The translations under genes and the position numbers were made by a program. Under the pieces are notes generated by a model. It saw only the letters and a list, made by a program, of their open reading frames with translations. It was not told the origin of the DNA and searched no databases. Positions 34,948-42,711 of a DNA stretch of 64,000 nucleotides are shown one piece after another. Numbering within the stretch: the stretch's first letter is position 1; the number at the start of each line of letters is the position of its first letter. The DNA is from Gluconobacter roseus NBRC 3990. Its GTDB lineage: Bacteria > Pseudomonadota > Alphaproteobacteria > Acetobacterales > Acetobacteraceae. The stretch covers positions 186,001 to 250,000 of the forward strand of contig NZ_BJLY01000003.1 in the NCBI RefSeq assembly GCF_006538885.1, given 5' to 3'.

Positions 34948-35199
34948 ATGACCGACACCATTCCTGATCGTCTCTCCGCCAGCCCGGACAGCCCGTATTA
35001 CAACGAAGAGCTGCTTTCGCGCGGCATCGGTGTCCGTTTCAAGGGCGAAGAGCGCACCACCGTCGAGGAATACTGCATCAGCGAAGGCTGGGTCCGTCTG
35101 GCTGTTGGCAAGACGCTGGATCGCCGTGGCCGCCCGATGACGATCAAGGTTACGGGACCAGTTGAGGTCTGGATCAAGGACTCCGAAGAAGAAGCATGA
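34948..35199 (+). CDS. DUF3297 family small protein
   Basis: 83 residues from the ATG at 34948; a start 36 bases upstream is in frame but has poor context. It matches the DUF3297 pattern: YNEELLSRGIGVRFKGEERTTVEEYCISEGWVRLAVGKTLDRRGRPMTIKVTGPVEVW. No signal peptide or membrane helix. The function is unknown; it is a compact beta-rich cytoplasmic protein widespread in proteobacteria. Its stop overlaps the next start (ATGA), so it is translationally coupled to the nucleoside hydrolase. Confidence 0.85.
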   Translation: MTDTIPDRLSASPDSPYYNEELLSRGIGVRFKGEERTTVEEYCISEGWVRLAVGKTLDRRGRPMTIKVTGPVEVWIKDSEEEA

Positions 35200-36164
35200 T
35201 GACACAGGCCGGCTCCGCACCGATCGCACCCCGCCGCATCGTTATCGACACCGATCCGGGTCAGGACGATGCGGTTGCCATCCTGCTGGCGCTGGCCTCG
35301 CCGGAACTGAAGGTCGAGGCCATCACGACCGTTGCCGGCAATGTGCCTGTTGCCCTGACGACGCGGAATGCCTGCGCCCTGCTCGAACTGGCAGGCCGTA
35401 CCGACATTCCCGTTTTCGGGGGCGCGGCCCGTCCCCTGCACCGCGCGCCTATCAGCGCCGAGCACGTCCATGGCGAAACGGGCATGGCCAGCGCCGATCT
35501 TCCGGAGCCGACATTACGTCCGCAGGCGATTGATGCTGCGACCTGGCTTGTGGACATGCTGCGTCGTGAACCCGAGGGCGCGATCACGCTCGTCTGCCTC
35601 GGCCCGATGACCAATCTGGCTCTCGCCTTGACCCATGCGCCGGATATCGCGTCCCGGATCGCGGGAGTCGTGGCCATGGGCGGGGCGCAGCGCGAAGGCG
35701 GCAACATCACGCCGACCGCAGAATTCAATTTTTTCGTGGACCCTCATGCGGCCCGGATCGTCATGCATTCCGGCATTCCCATCACGCTTCTGCCGCTTGA
35801 CGTGACGCATCGCGCTATCGCCACACCGGCCCGTCTGGCGCCGATCGCCGCGGTCGGCACGCCGGTGACGGACATGGTGGTGCGGATGCTGGGCGCGGAA
35901 GACCGCTTCGAGAAGCTGAAATACGGCTGGGAGGGCGGTGCGCTGCATGATCCGCTTACCATCGGCTGGCTTCTGAAGCCGGAACTGTTCTGGGGGCGCG
36001 AGTGCAATGTGGAAATCGAGGTCGACGCACCCCTGTGCATGGGTCAGAGTGTTGTTGACCTGTGGAACGTAACCGATCGCGTTCCGAACGCGTTATGGAT
36101 CAATGACGTTGATTCAGACGCCTTCTATTCCCTTCTGACGGAAAGACTTGCCCTTCTGGACTAG
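35196..36164 (+). CDS. Nucleoside hydrolase (IunH/RihA-like)
   Basis: 322 residues. The N-terminal calcium-binding signature DTDPGQDDA is intact (Asp residues in the DxDxxxDD pattern), followed by ITTVAGNVPVALTTRNACALLELAG and the later VVAMGGAQREGGNITPTAEFNFFVDPHAA and the His-containing ALHDPLTIGWLL (catalytic His of IU-type enzymes). It cuts ribonucleosides into base and ribose for purine or pyrimidine salvage in the cytoplasm. Whether it prefers purines or pyrimidines is not clear. It shares a transcript with DUF3297 and lies 38 bases before the SQR-type gene. Confidence 0.93.
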   Translation: MMTQAGSAPIAPRRIVIDTDPGQDDAVAILLALASPELKVEAITTVAGNVPVALTTRNACALLELAGRTDIPVFGGAARPLHRAPISAEHVHGETGMASADLPEPTLRPQAIDAATWLVDMLRREPEGAITLVCLGPMTNLALALTHAPDIASRIAGVVAMGGAQREGGNITPTAEFNFFVDPHAARIVMHSGIPITLLPLDVTHRAIATPARLAPIAAVGTPVTDMVVRMLGAEDRFEKLKYGWEGGALHDPLTIGWLLKPELFWGRECNVEIEVDAPLCMGQSVVDLWNVTDRVPNALWINDVDSDAFYSLLTERLALLD

Positions 36165-36202
36165 ACTCTTTCCGTCGTACAATGACGTTGGAGTAACCGA
36201 AC

Positions 36203-37438
36203 ATGGCAGACCCGACCCAGCAGGATCGCTTCTCAGTCGTCATCGTTGGTGGCGGTGCCGCCGGCATTACCATCGCAGCCCAGCTCAGGCGTGAACGCGC
36301 CAACCTGTCGATCGCCATCATCGAGCCGTCCACCACGCATGCCTATCAGCCGGGCTGGACCCTCGTCGGTGCTGGCGTGATGACGCTGCCCGAAACGCTG
36401 CGGCAGGAAGGCGGACTGATCCCGCGCAATGTCACTTGGCTGCGCGACAGCGTTGAAAGCTTCCAGCCCGAAGCCAATACCGTGACGCTGAAAAGTGGCC
36501 GCGTTGTCGAATACCGCCGTCTGGTTGTCTGCCCCGGCCTTCAGCTTGACTGGGACAAGATCGAAGGCCTGCCCGAAACGCTGGGTCGCAACGGCGTAAC
36601 GTCGAACTATTCGCGTGAGACGGCCGCTTACACGTGGGAATGCATCCGTCATCTCGATGGCGGCAAGGCGCTGTTCACGCAGCCGCCCATGCCCATCAAA
36701 TGCGCCGGCGCGCCGCAGAAGATCGTCTATCTGGCCTGCGATCACTGGCGCCGCGAAGGTTCGCTGCATCGCACGGAAGTCGATTTCTCGCTGGCCGGAA
36801 ACGCGCTGTTTGGTGTGCCGTATTTCGTCCCCTCGCTTCAGCGCGAGATCGACTATTATGGCGTGAACCTTCACATGAAGGAAAACCTGATCAAGGTGGA
36901 TGGCGAGAAGCGCGAGGCCACGTTCCAGATCGTCGGAACGGATCAGACCGTGGTGCGCCAGTTCGACATGCTGCATGTCGTACCGCCGCAGAGTGCTCCG
37001 GATTTCGTCAAGAAAAGCCCGCTCGCCAATGACGCTGGCTGGCTGGACGTCGATCCGACCGTCCTGCGTCACAAGACCTATGACAACATCTTCGGGGCCG
37101 GTGACGTTCTGGGCACCAGCAATGCCAAGACAGCCGCGGCAGCCCGCGAACAGGCTCCGGTCGTGGTGGAAAACCTGCTGGCTTCGCTCGATGGCCGCCC
37201 GCAGATGGGCAGCTATGACGGTTATGGCGCCTGCCCGCTGACGGTATCCTACGGCAAGGTCGTGCTGGCCGAGTTCCTGTATGGCGGCAAGGTCGCGCCG
37301 AGCTTCCCGTACGACCAGCGCAAGCCCAGCCGCTTTGCTTGGTTCCTCAAGACGGAAGTCTTCCCGCGTCTGTATTGGTACGGAATGCTCAAAGGATACA
37401 ACATCAAGGTGAAGCACACGCCCAAAGAGACGGGCTGA
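36203..37438 (+). CDS. Sulfide:quinone reductase-type flavoprotein
   Basis: 411 residues. N-terminal FAD motif VVIVGGGAAGITIAAQL, then AYQPGWTLVGAG, a hallmark of SQR proteins. Two Cys fit the type II (human SQOR-like) redox pair: Cys167 in PIKCAGAPQK and Cys344 in YGACPLTVSYGKVVLAEF. FAD-binding NIFGAGDVLGTSNAKTAAA and a C-terminal amphipathic LYWYGMLKG for membrane contact are also present. It should oxidise sulfide, or a low-molecular-weight persulfide pathway, at the inner membrane and pass electrons to ubiquinone. No persulfide dioxygenase or rhodanese is next to it. A strong terminator follows. Confidence 0.88.
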   Translation: MADPTQQDRFSVVIVGGGAAGITIAAQLRRERANLSIAIIEPSTTHAYQPGWTLVGAGVMTLPETLRQEGGLIPRNVTWLRDSVESFQPEANTVTLKSGRVVEYRRLVVCPGLQLDWDKIEGLPETLGRNGVTSNYSRETAAYTWECIRHLDGGKALFTQPPMPIKCAGAPQKIVYLACDHWRREGSLHRTEVDFSLAGNALFGVPYFVPSLQREIDYYGVNLHMKENLIKVDGEKREATFQIVGTDQTVVRQFDMLHVVPPQSAPDFVKKSPLANDAGWLDVDPTVLRHKTYDNIFGAGDVLGTSNAKTAAAAREQAPVVVENLLASLDGRPQMGSYDGYGACPLTVSYGKVVLAEFLYGGKVAPSFPYDQRKPSRFAWFLKTEVFPRLYWYGMLKGYNIKVKHTPKETG

Positions 37439-37469
37439 CCTTTTCCCTTATCGGGAGCTGGAACCAGAG

Positions 37470-37501
37470 ACGGGACGGATGAAAATCCGTCCCGTTTTTT
37501 T
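37470..37501 (+). terminator. Rho-independent terminator of the SQR-type gene
   Basis: ACGGGACGGAT pairs with ATCCGTCCCGT around a GAAA tetraloop and is followed by seven T. It begins about 30 bases after the stop. Confidence 0.9.
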
Positions 37502-37524
37502 GTGCTTGCGTTTGGGACGACAGA

Positions 37525-37555
37525 CAAAAAAAGAGGGGCCAAAGCCCCTCTTTTC
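37525..37555 (-). terminator. Rho-independent terminator of the TonB-dependent receptor
   Basis: On the minus strand, AAAAGAGGGGC pairs with GCCCCTCTTTT and runs into a T tract. It lies about 24 bases after the receptor stop codon. Confidence 0.88.
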
Positions 37556-37578
37556 CAGTGTTCCGTCTGACCGGAGGA

Positions 37579-40500
37579 TCAGAAATGAACGCCGAGGTTC
37601 ATTTGGAAGGAACGGCCGATGATCGCCTCGTAGTAGCGGTTGAGGCTGACCGTACCGGGATATTTCGGCAGCGCGTTGGTGATGTTGTTCACCATGAAGT
37701 TTGCGCTGAAGTTCCGGGTGATGTCGTAGCCCACCGTCAGGTTGAACATGGCAAAGGACGGACGCTTGTTGGCTGCATAGTAGTTTGCAGGAACCTGCAC
37801 CTGGTACTGTGACGGGCCGTACCAGAGCGTCTGCCACTGAAGGGTGAACGGACCTCTCATGTAGTTCGCGTTCAACGTGAAGTTGTCGTTGGGCGCGCTT
37901 GTCGTGCCGCTCAGCAGATAGGTGCTGCCCAGATAGTTCTGCTGACTCTTCAGGTAATGCACATAATTGCCGCTGAGGCCGAGTGCACCTGCGGACTGGG
38001 GCAGGCCGAAGCGCGAAAGCGGCGTGTCATAGGTGAGGGTGGCCTGAAGCGCCTGCGTCTCAAAGTTGGCGATATTGTAATAGCCAGCCGTGAACGTTTG
38101 AAGCTGCCCGTCAGATCCACGCTGGAAGGTATTGCAATAAGCGTTGCTTGGACCATAGGAAGCCGAGTCGTAGCATGCATCCATCAGGTTTTCAGGGGTG
38201 AGTGACGTGATGGCGTTATCGATTTTCACGTCGACGAAGGAGCCACGGAAGTCGAGACCGCGGATGAAGTGCGGCCGGAGTTCCAGCGTTCCGGTATAGC
38301 TGGTTGAGACTTCGTTCTTCAGCTTTGTGTTGCCGCCAGACTGACCTTCAATCGAGAAGTTGTTGAAGTTGGATTCGAACGGCTGCTTGATGCCGGCTTT
38401 GGCGCAGTTTGCTGCACGCATTGCCGGGTTGGGTCCCGCACCAATGCCCGCCGTGGAGCAGGGATCAATGCCGTATTCGTAATCCGTGCTCTGGGGTGCG
38501 AACAGTTCGGTGACGGACGGATTGCGGATCGAGCGGGCATAGTTGCCACTCAGGCCGATGTCCTGTGTGGGCCACCAGGCACCACCGAACATGTACGTCC
38601 AGTAGCCGCCGGTCATGCTGTTGTTGATGTAGCGGCCGTTTGCGGTGGCGGACAGGCTGTAGACACCGGGGACATGCATGCTGGGCGACACCAGCGGAAC
38701 GTCAAGTTCGCCGAAGACTTCATGCGTGTGATACGCACCACCTGTAGGCGGAATTGCTGTTGAATTGCCGTATTGCAGATACGAACCATCATCCTGTTCC
38801 CATCCGCGGGAGAACGCGCCGGGGTTGAAGCGATAGCCTTCGCGGCGATGCTCGTAACCGATATCCCACCTGACATCGCCTGCGGGAAGACGCATCACGG
38901 TACTGGAGATTTCGCCCTGCAGGTCACGCTGTGCGTTGGTGTTCTTCTGATGGGCATCCGCTGTGATGTAGTTCACGGCCGCAGGCGTTGCCTGGCCGGT
39001 ACCAAACGGATTGAACGCCGCACAGGTGGAACTGCGGGTTTTGATAGGCGCGCTGGTGTAGCCGGGGGAGCAGATGATGTTGCCGCTGGCATCGGTGGTG
39101 GAGTTGAGCGAATTGATAAGGTTCTGCGCAACGATGGACGGCTGCCATGTGTCGTTCATGTAGCGGCTGTATTCACCCCGGACCTTCCAGTTGAAGTGAC
39201 GTCCGACAGCGTCAAAATCACCGTTCAGGCCCCCCTGGAAGCGGAACATCTGCATCGTCGTCTGGAACATCCCGCCGTCGAGATCCTGGTTCAGACGCGA
39301 CATGTAGAACGTGTCGGTCGGCAGACCTTTGGCGGCAAGTGCATTCACGATGGTCGAACGTGCAGCTGAGGACAAGTACGGATTGTTAGTGCTCAACTGA
39401 TAGGCACCGTTCACTTCACCATAGTTATGGTAGTTGTCTATGGTCAGCGGATCAGCGAACTGTGGGGTGCTCCATGTTCCCTGTCCGACTTCGCTCGACG
39501 CCGTGCCGCGGGCATACCACCCCTGCCACGTCGCATGGATGTGGTCAGTGATATCGTAATGGCCGAGCAGCGTCAGGTTGAGCTTGTTGGTCGGCGTGTA
39601 GAGCTGGGTGTAATCCTGAAGCGCGGTCGCATTACCACCGACAACGGTTGTGGCGCTCTTGGTGGCATAGTCCCAGGTGATGGGAACAAGCGACTGCCCG
39701 TTGTTGCTGAACATCAGCGGCTGGCCACCGGCACCGGCAATGCCGTCCACAACCTTGCCGTAGGAAATGGGAACATTCGCGCCGGTCAGCTGTGGAACGC
39801 CGGTGACGGTTGCAATAATGTTGCGCGAAGCCTTATCGAAATTATAGATGTAGGGCGAGTTTGTGCTGGTATAGGGCGCACGCACATAACCTATCCGGTC
39901 GCGGCCAGTGAGATTGATCCGGTCATTGTCAACCATACCGCCCTGATTACGGTATTCGACGTCAAAGACCATGCCGCCCTTGCCATGATCGAAGTCATGG
40001 CCGACCTTGAAGGTAATCTTTTCGCCTGGCGCGTCGAGCTTCTGGCTCCAGTTACCCTGAGCATTGAAATCTACGCCGGTAAAGTGGTCGTCAAGCTGAT
40101 AGTTGATCACACCTGCAACGGCGTCCGCACCATAAGCCGCACCTGCGCCACCAAGCTTTGTGTCTACGCCTTTCAGAAGGGATGTCGGAATGGCGCTGAT
40201 GTCTACCTGCGAACCCGAGCCTTTACCGTACAGGGAGGCTGTTGAGCCACCCACCATGCGCATGCCATCGATCAGCGTCAGGGTGCGCTGGGGCCCGAGG
40301 TTCAGCAGCGATGTAAAGGACTGACCGGCACCGAAGCTACCCTGACTTCCGATCGGGGTATTGGAGTTGTCGCCGACACCGAAAGCCGGGTTTTCACGCA
40401 TCAGCGCGATACCGATATCGGTGTAGCCGCGCTTCTTGATCTGATCGGCACTGAGCGAGGTTCCGGCCATGACGTTTGTCAGGCGCGTCTGGGACAGACG

Positions 40501-40857
40501 TGTACCGGTGACCGTGATGACTTCAGCTGAATCCGAAGCTTCTGTGCCCTGCAGTAACCTGGCGTTTGACTTGGTTGCCGGAGCAGTCGCTGTCGTGGTT
40601 GCAACCGGTGCGGCAGTCGAAGCGGTAGTGGCTGCAGCAACCGGCGTCGCTTTTGTCGCAGCTTTTGCCAGAGCTTTTTTCTTGGCTGCGCTCTTATGAG
40701 CGGGGGAATGTTTTGCGGATGCGGTCGTGGTGGTTTGGGCGTGAGCGCTAACACTTGGCAGAACGCTGTAGGAAATGCCGGCCATCAAAAACACCCGGAT
40801 AAGCGTCCGGGGCGGAGGGGTGCGTCTTTTCAGTGAGTGATGCACAGAGGTGGTCAT
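37579..40857 (-). CDS. TonB-dependent outer-membrane receptor
   Basis: 1092 residues from the ATG at 40857, which has an AAGGAAC ribosome site and gives a signal peptide (RVFLMAGISYSVLPSVSAHAQ); an in-frame start 61 codons upstream lies in the AT-rich leader and is unlikely. A Lys/Ala/Thr-rich, probably disordered segment (about residues 40-110) precedes the TonB box (EVITVTGTRL), the plug (IGIALMRENPAFGV, LGPQRTLTLIDGMRMV, VDISAIPTSLLKGVDTKLGGAGAAYGADAVAGVINYQL) and the barrel, which ends in GRSFQMNLGVHF. The ligand is unknown; members take up siderophores, cobalamin or carbohydrates. No transport genes are adjacent. A long AT-rich leader precedes it. Confidence 0.93.
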   Translation of the reverse strand: MTTSVHHSLKRRTPPPRTLIRVFLMAGISYSVLPSVSAHAQTTTTASAKHSPAHKSAAKKKALAKAATKATPVAAATTASTAAPVATTTATAPATKSNARLLQGTEASDSAEVITVTGTRLSQTRLTNVMAGTSLSADQIKKRGYTDIGIALMRENPAFGVGDNSNTPIGSQGSFGAGQSFTSLLNLGPQRTLTLIDGMRMVGGSTASLYGKGSGSQVDISAIPTSLLKGVDTKLGGAGAAYGADAVAGVINYQLDDHFTGVDFNAQGNWSQKLDAPGEKITFKVGHDFDHGKGGMVFDVEYRNQGGMVDNDRINLTGRDRIGYVRAPYTSTNSPYIYNFDKASRNIIATVTGVPQLTGANVPISYGKVVDGIAGAGGQPLMFSNNGQSLVPITWDYATKSATTVVGGNATALQDYTQLYTPTNKLNLTLLGHYDITDHIHATWQGWYARGTASSEVGQGTWSTPQFADPLTIDNYHNYGEVNGAYQLSTNNPYLSSAARSTIVNALAAKGLPTDTFYMSRLNQDLDGGMFQTTMQMFRFQGGLNGDFDAVGRHFNWKVRGEYSRYMNDTWQPSIVAQNLINSLNSTTDASGNIICSPGYTSAPIKTRSSTCAAFNPFGTGQATPAAVNYITADAHQKNTNAQRDLQGEISSTVMRLPAGDVRWDIGYEHRREGYRFNPGAFSRGWEQDDGSYLQYGNSTAIPPTGGAYHTHEVFGELDVPLVSPSMHVPGVYSLSATANGRYINNSMTGGYWTYMFGGAWWPTQDIGLSGNYARSIRNPSVTELFAPQSTDYEYGIDPCSTAGIGAGPNPAMRAANCAKAGIKQPFESNFNNFSIEGQSGGNTKLKNEVSTSYTGTLELRPHFIRGLDFRGSFVDVKIDNAITSLTPENLMDACYDSASYGPSNAYCNTFQRGSDGQLQTFTAGYYNIANFETQALQATLTYDTPLSRFGLPQSAGALGLSGNYVHYLKSQQNYLGSTYLLSGTTSAPNDNFTLNANYMRGPFTLQWQTLWYGPSQYQVQVPANYYAANKRPSFAMFNLTVGYDITRNFSANFMVNNITNALPKYPGTVSLNRYYEAIIGRSFQMNLGVHF

Positions 40858-41530
40858 CGCGGCCGTTGTTCCTTTTCGATGAAGGTCGCAAGTAAATTTT
40901 ATCTCTGGTGACATTTTCATCGGAAATCGAAACGGTCCGCAATAATTTTGCAGCAGGAATGCAACACTATTGTCATATCCAACTAAATAAGTTGCTTTTA
41001 TGTCACATGTATAATCTATACTTGAATTATTACAATTCAATTCAAGTAATATATAATTGGTATAAAAAATATTACTAAATGTGTTTTATATAAAAAAATA
41101 AGTATAAATATAATGTTACATCAAAAAACCTTTTTAAATTGCAGAGTGATTTTTATGAAAAATAAAAAAACATTTCTGATTAATTTTAAAATATTATTCT
41201 ATGAGTTTTTATTGAATCTGTATTTTATTTTTCTTTCTTATCAAATATTATGATCATCAATCATAATACCGATACCGTAATTTAGTAACGGTTTGTCATG
41301 ATATTTTCTGGATTGTAACTGGCTTGGGAAAGCGGAAATCCGAAAAAAGCTCTCTGGTCCTTTTTGGCGGATTATTCACGACAGAGAGGGGTTATCAGCG
41401 CCTTTGGGGGCTTTATGTCGTGGCACCCAAGGGTGACGACCTGTCAGAATAGGTCTTCCGGAAGACCAAATCCGGACGGTTGATCCGGATTTGGCTTGTT
41501 CTGATCAGATACTGAAATACCAGAAACCGC
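40858..41530. other. Long AT-rich intergenic spacer
   Basis: 673 bases between the cupin gene and the TonB receptor, both on the minus strand. From about 40970 to 41300 it is strikingly A+T rich, with tracts such as TATAAAAAAATAAG, unlike the rest of the window. It must carry the receptor promoter. I see no conserved open frame, tRNA or known riboswitch in it; two palindromes near 41452-41494 are listed separately. Confidence 0.7.
41452..41494. repeat. Two adjacent perfect palindromes downstream of the cupin gene
   Basis: GGTCTTCCGGAAGACC (16 of 16 bases) is followed directly by CCAAATCCGGA and TCCGGATTTGG as 11-bp arms with a seven-base loop. On the minus strand they lie 37-79 bases after the cupin stop codon. 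They could be a terminator without a T tract, or a protein-binding site for the receptor promoter; I cannot decide. Confidence 0.6.
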
Positions 41531-42046
41531 TTAGTGGAAACGGCAGGGCTGATCCATGGTTGGCTGTTCGTCGGTCTGTATAACCATCAGGGTGACGGGG
41601 CCGTCTCCGACATTGCCGGCAAAATGCCCGACATGGCCCTTGGCGTCCTTGCGGCTCATCTGGTCCTCACCAAGTGAGACTTCGCCCGGTCCCATGACGA
41701 CCTTCTTTCCGTCCATGGCGGTCACATACCATGAGCCCTGCAGCGGGATAATCCACTGCACTTTCGGGTCCGGATGCCAGCTGCCATCCCAGTGTGCTGG
41801 CTGCACGGTGGAGATGATCTGTGCGTTGCCTTCGTGCACATGGTCCTGCCATTGCGGTCCTGCCGGCTTGGACATCGATTTCAGGTCGTAGTTGTGAAAC
41901 GGGCAGCGGGTCATGTGGCTGATGCCGTCATGGTCCGTCCAGTTGTGCCAGTACCAGGCTGTTGGCGGAGTGGGATCAGCCGCATGGGCGGTCCCGAAAA
42001 CGGAAGCGGCCAGCAGGGCCACGGCCAGAGGAAGAATACGGGTCAT
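41531..42046 (-). CDS. Secreted cupin-domain protein
   Basis: 171 residues with a signal peptide (SVFGTAHAAD). The mature part is a single cupin barrel: HVHEGNAQIIS, HWDGSWHPDPKVQWIIPLQGSWYVTAMDGKKVVMGPGEVSLGED and GHVGHFAGNVGDGPVTLMVIQ, with several His and Glu residues that could bind a metal. Two Cys (TRCPFH and QPCRFH) might form a disulfide. Periplasmic cupins of this kind have no clear function assigned; some bind sugars or catalyse dioxygenation. It overlaps the VOC gene by four bases (ATGA), so the two are co-translated. Confidence 0.8.
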   Translation of the reverse strand: MTRILPLAVALLAASVFGTAHAADPTPPTAWYWHNWTDHDGISHMTRCPFHNYDLKSMSKPAGPQWQDHVHEGNAQIISTVQPAHWDGSWHPDPKVQWIIPLQGSWYVTAMDGKKVVMGPGEVSLGEDQMSRKDAKGHVGHFAGNVGDGPVTLMVIQTDEQPTMDQPCRFH

Positions 42047-42606
42047 GCGTCTGATCCTTTATCCGGGGTGGCACGTGGTGGTGGCTGGTAACGGTCCATG
42101 GGGGCGATGTCGTTGAAGCGTTCCTGATGGGGAGTGCTGATCAGTTCCACGATCATGCCCCAGGGCGTGCGGCCATAGCAGAACATGTTGCCCGGCGCGG
42201 CTTCGAGGGAGGGCTGTCCCTGTGGTTCGGTTAGAAGCGTGCCGCCGGCTTCCTGGAAACGGTGGCAGGAAGCATGGATATCATCAACATAGACTGCGAA
42301 ATGCTGAAGGCCCCAGTCGCAGGGGCGGGCGGCTTCGCGTTGGTCGGGGCCTTTCATTTCGAAGAGTTCGATTCCTGGTCCATGTCCCAGCGCCATCATG
42401 CACATCTCGATGACGACGGTGCCCTGCGGCAGGCCAAGGATCTTTTCTGTCTGCGGGCCTTTCTGCGGCTCGGTCCGCGTGACGTTGCGATAGAGGGCGA
42501 CGGCGCCAAATGCTTCTTCCAGAAAGCGGATGGCGGCTTCGATGTCCGGAACGGTAACGCCGACATGGTCGATGCCACGCGGCAGTCCTGAATGATCTGT
42601 GCTCAA
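42043..42606 (-). CDS. VOC-family metalloprotein (glyoxalase/dioxygenase fold)
   Basis: 187 residues. Two beta-alpha-beta-beta-beta units with the usual metal ligands: His in GIDHVGVTVPDIEAAI, Glu in GIELFEMKGP, His in LQHFAVYVDDIHAS, and Glu in WGMIVELIST. No signal peptide, so cytoplasmic. VOC enzymes include glyoxalase I, extradiol dioxygenases and fosfomycin-resistance proteins; the sequence does not identify the substrate. It overlaps the start of the secreted cupin gene. The pairing of a cytoplasmic VOC protein with a periplasmic cupin in one operon is unusual. Confidence 0.85.
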   Translation of the reverse strand: MSTDHSGLPRGIDHVGVTVPDIEAAIRFLEEAFGAVALYRNVTRTEPQKGPQTEKILGLPQGTVVIEMCMMALGHGPGIELFEMKGPDQREAARPCDWGLQHFAVYVDDIHASCHRFQEAGGTLLTEPQGQPSLEAAPGNMFCYGRTPWGMIVELISTPHQERFNDIAPMDRYQPPPRATPDKGSDA

Positions 42607-42711
42607 GGGGAGATCCTCCTTTGTGGAGATCTCAACCCTTGAGGAAACGCACGGTTGCCAGAATATGGGTCACATTGCTGCAAACCATGTCAGTAACCTG
42701 CCTGTAGCGGA

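Noticed and set aside
40858-41040. N-terminal extension of the TonB receptor into the AT-rich leader
   Set aside because: The extra 61 residues precede an obvious signal peptide and come from the AT-rich leader.
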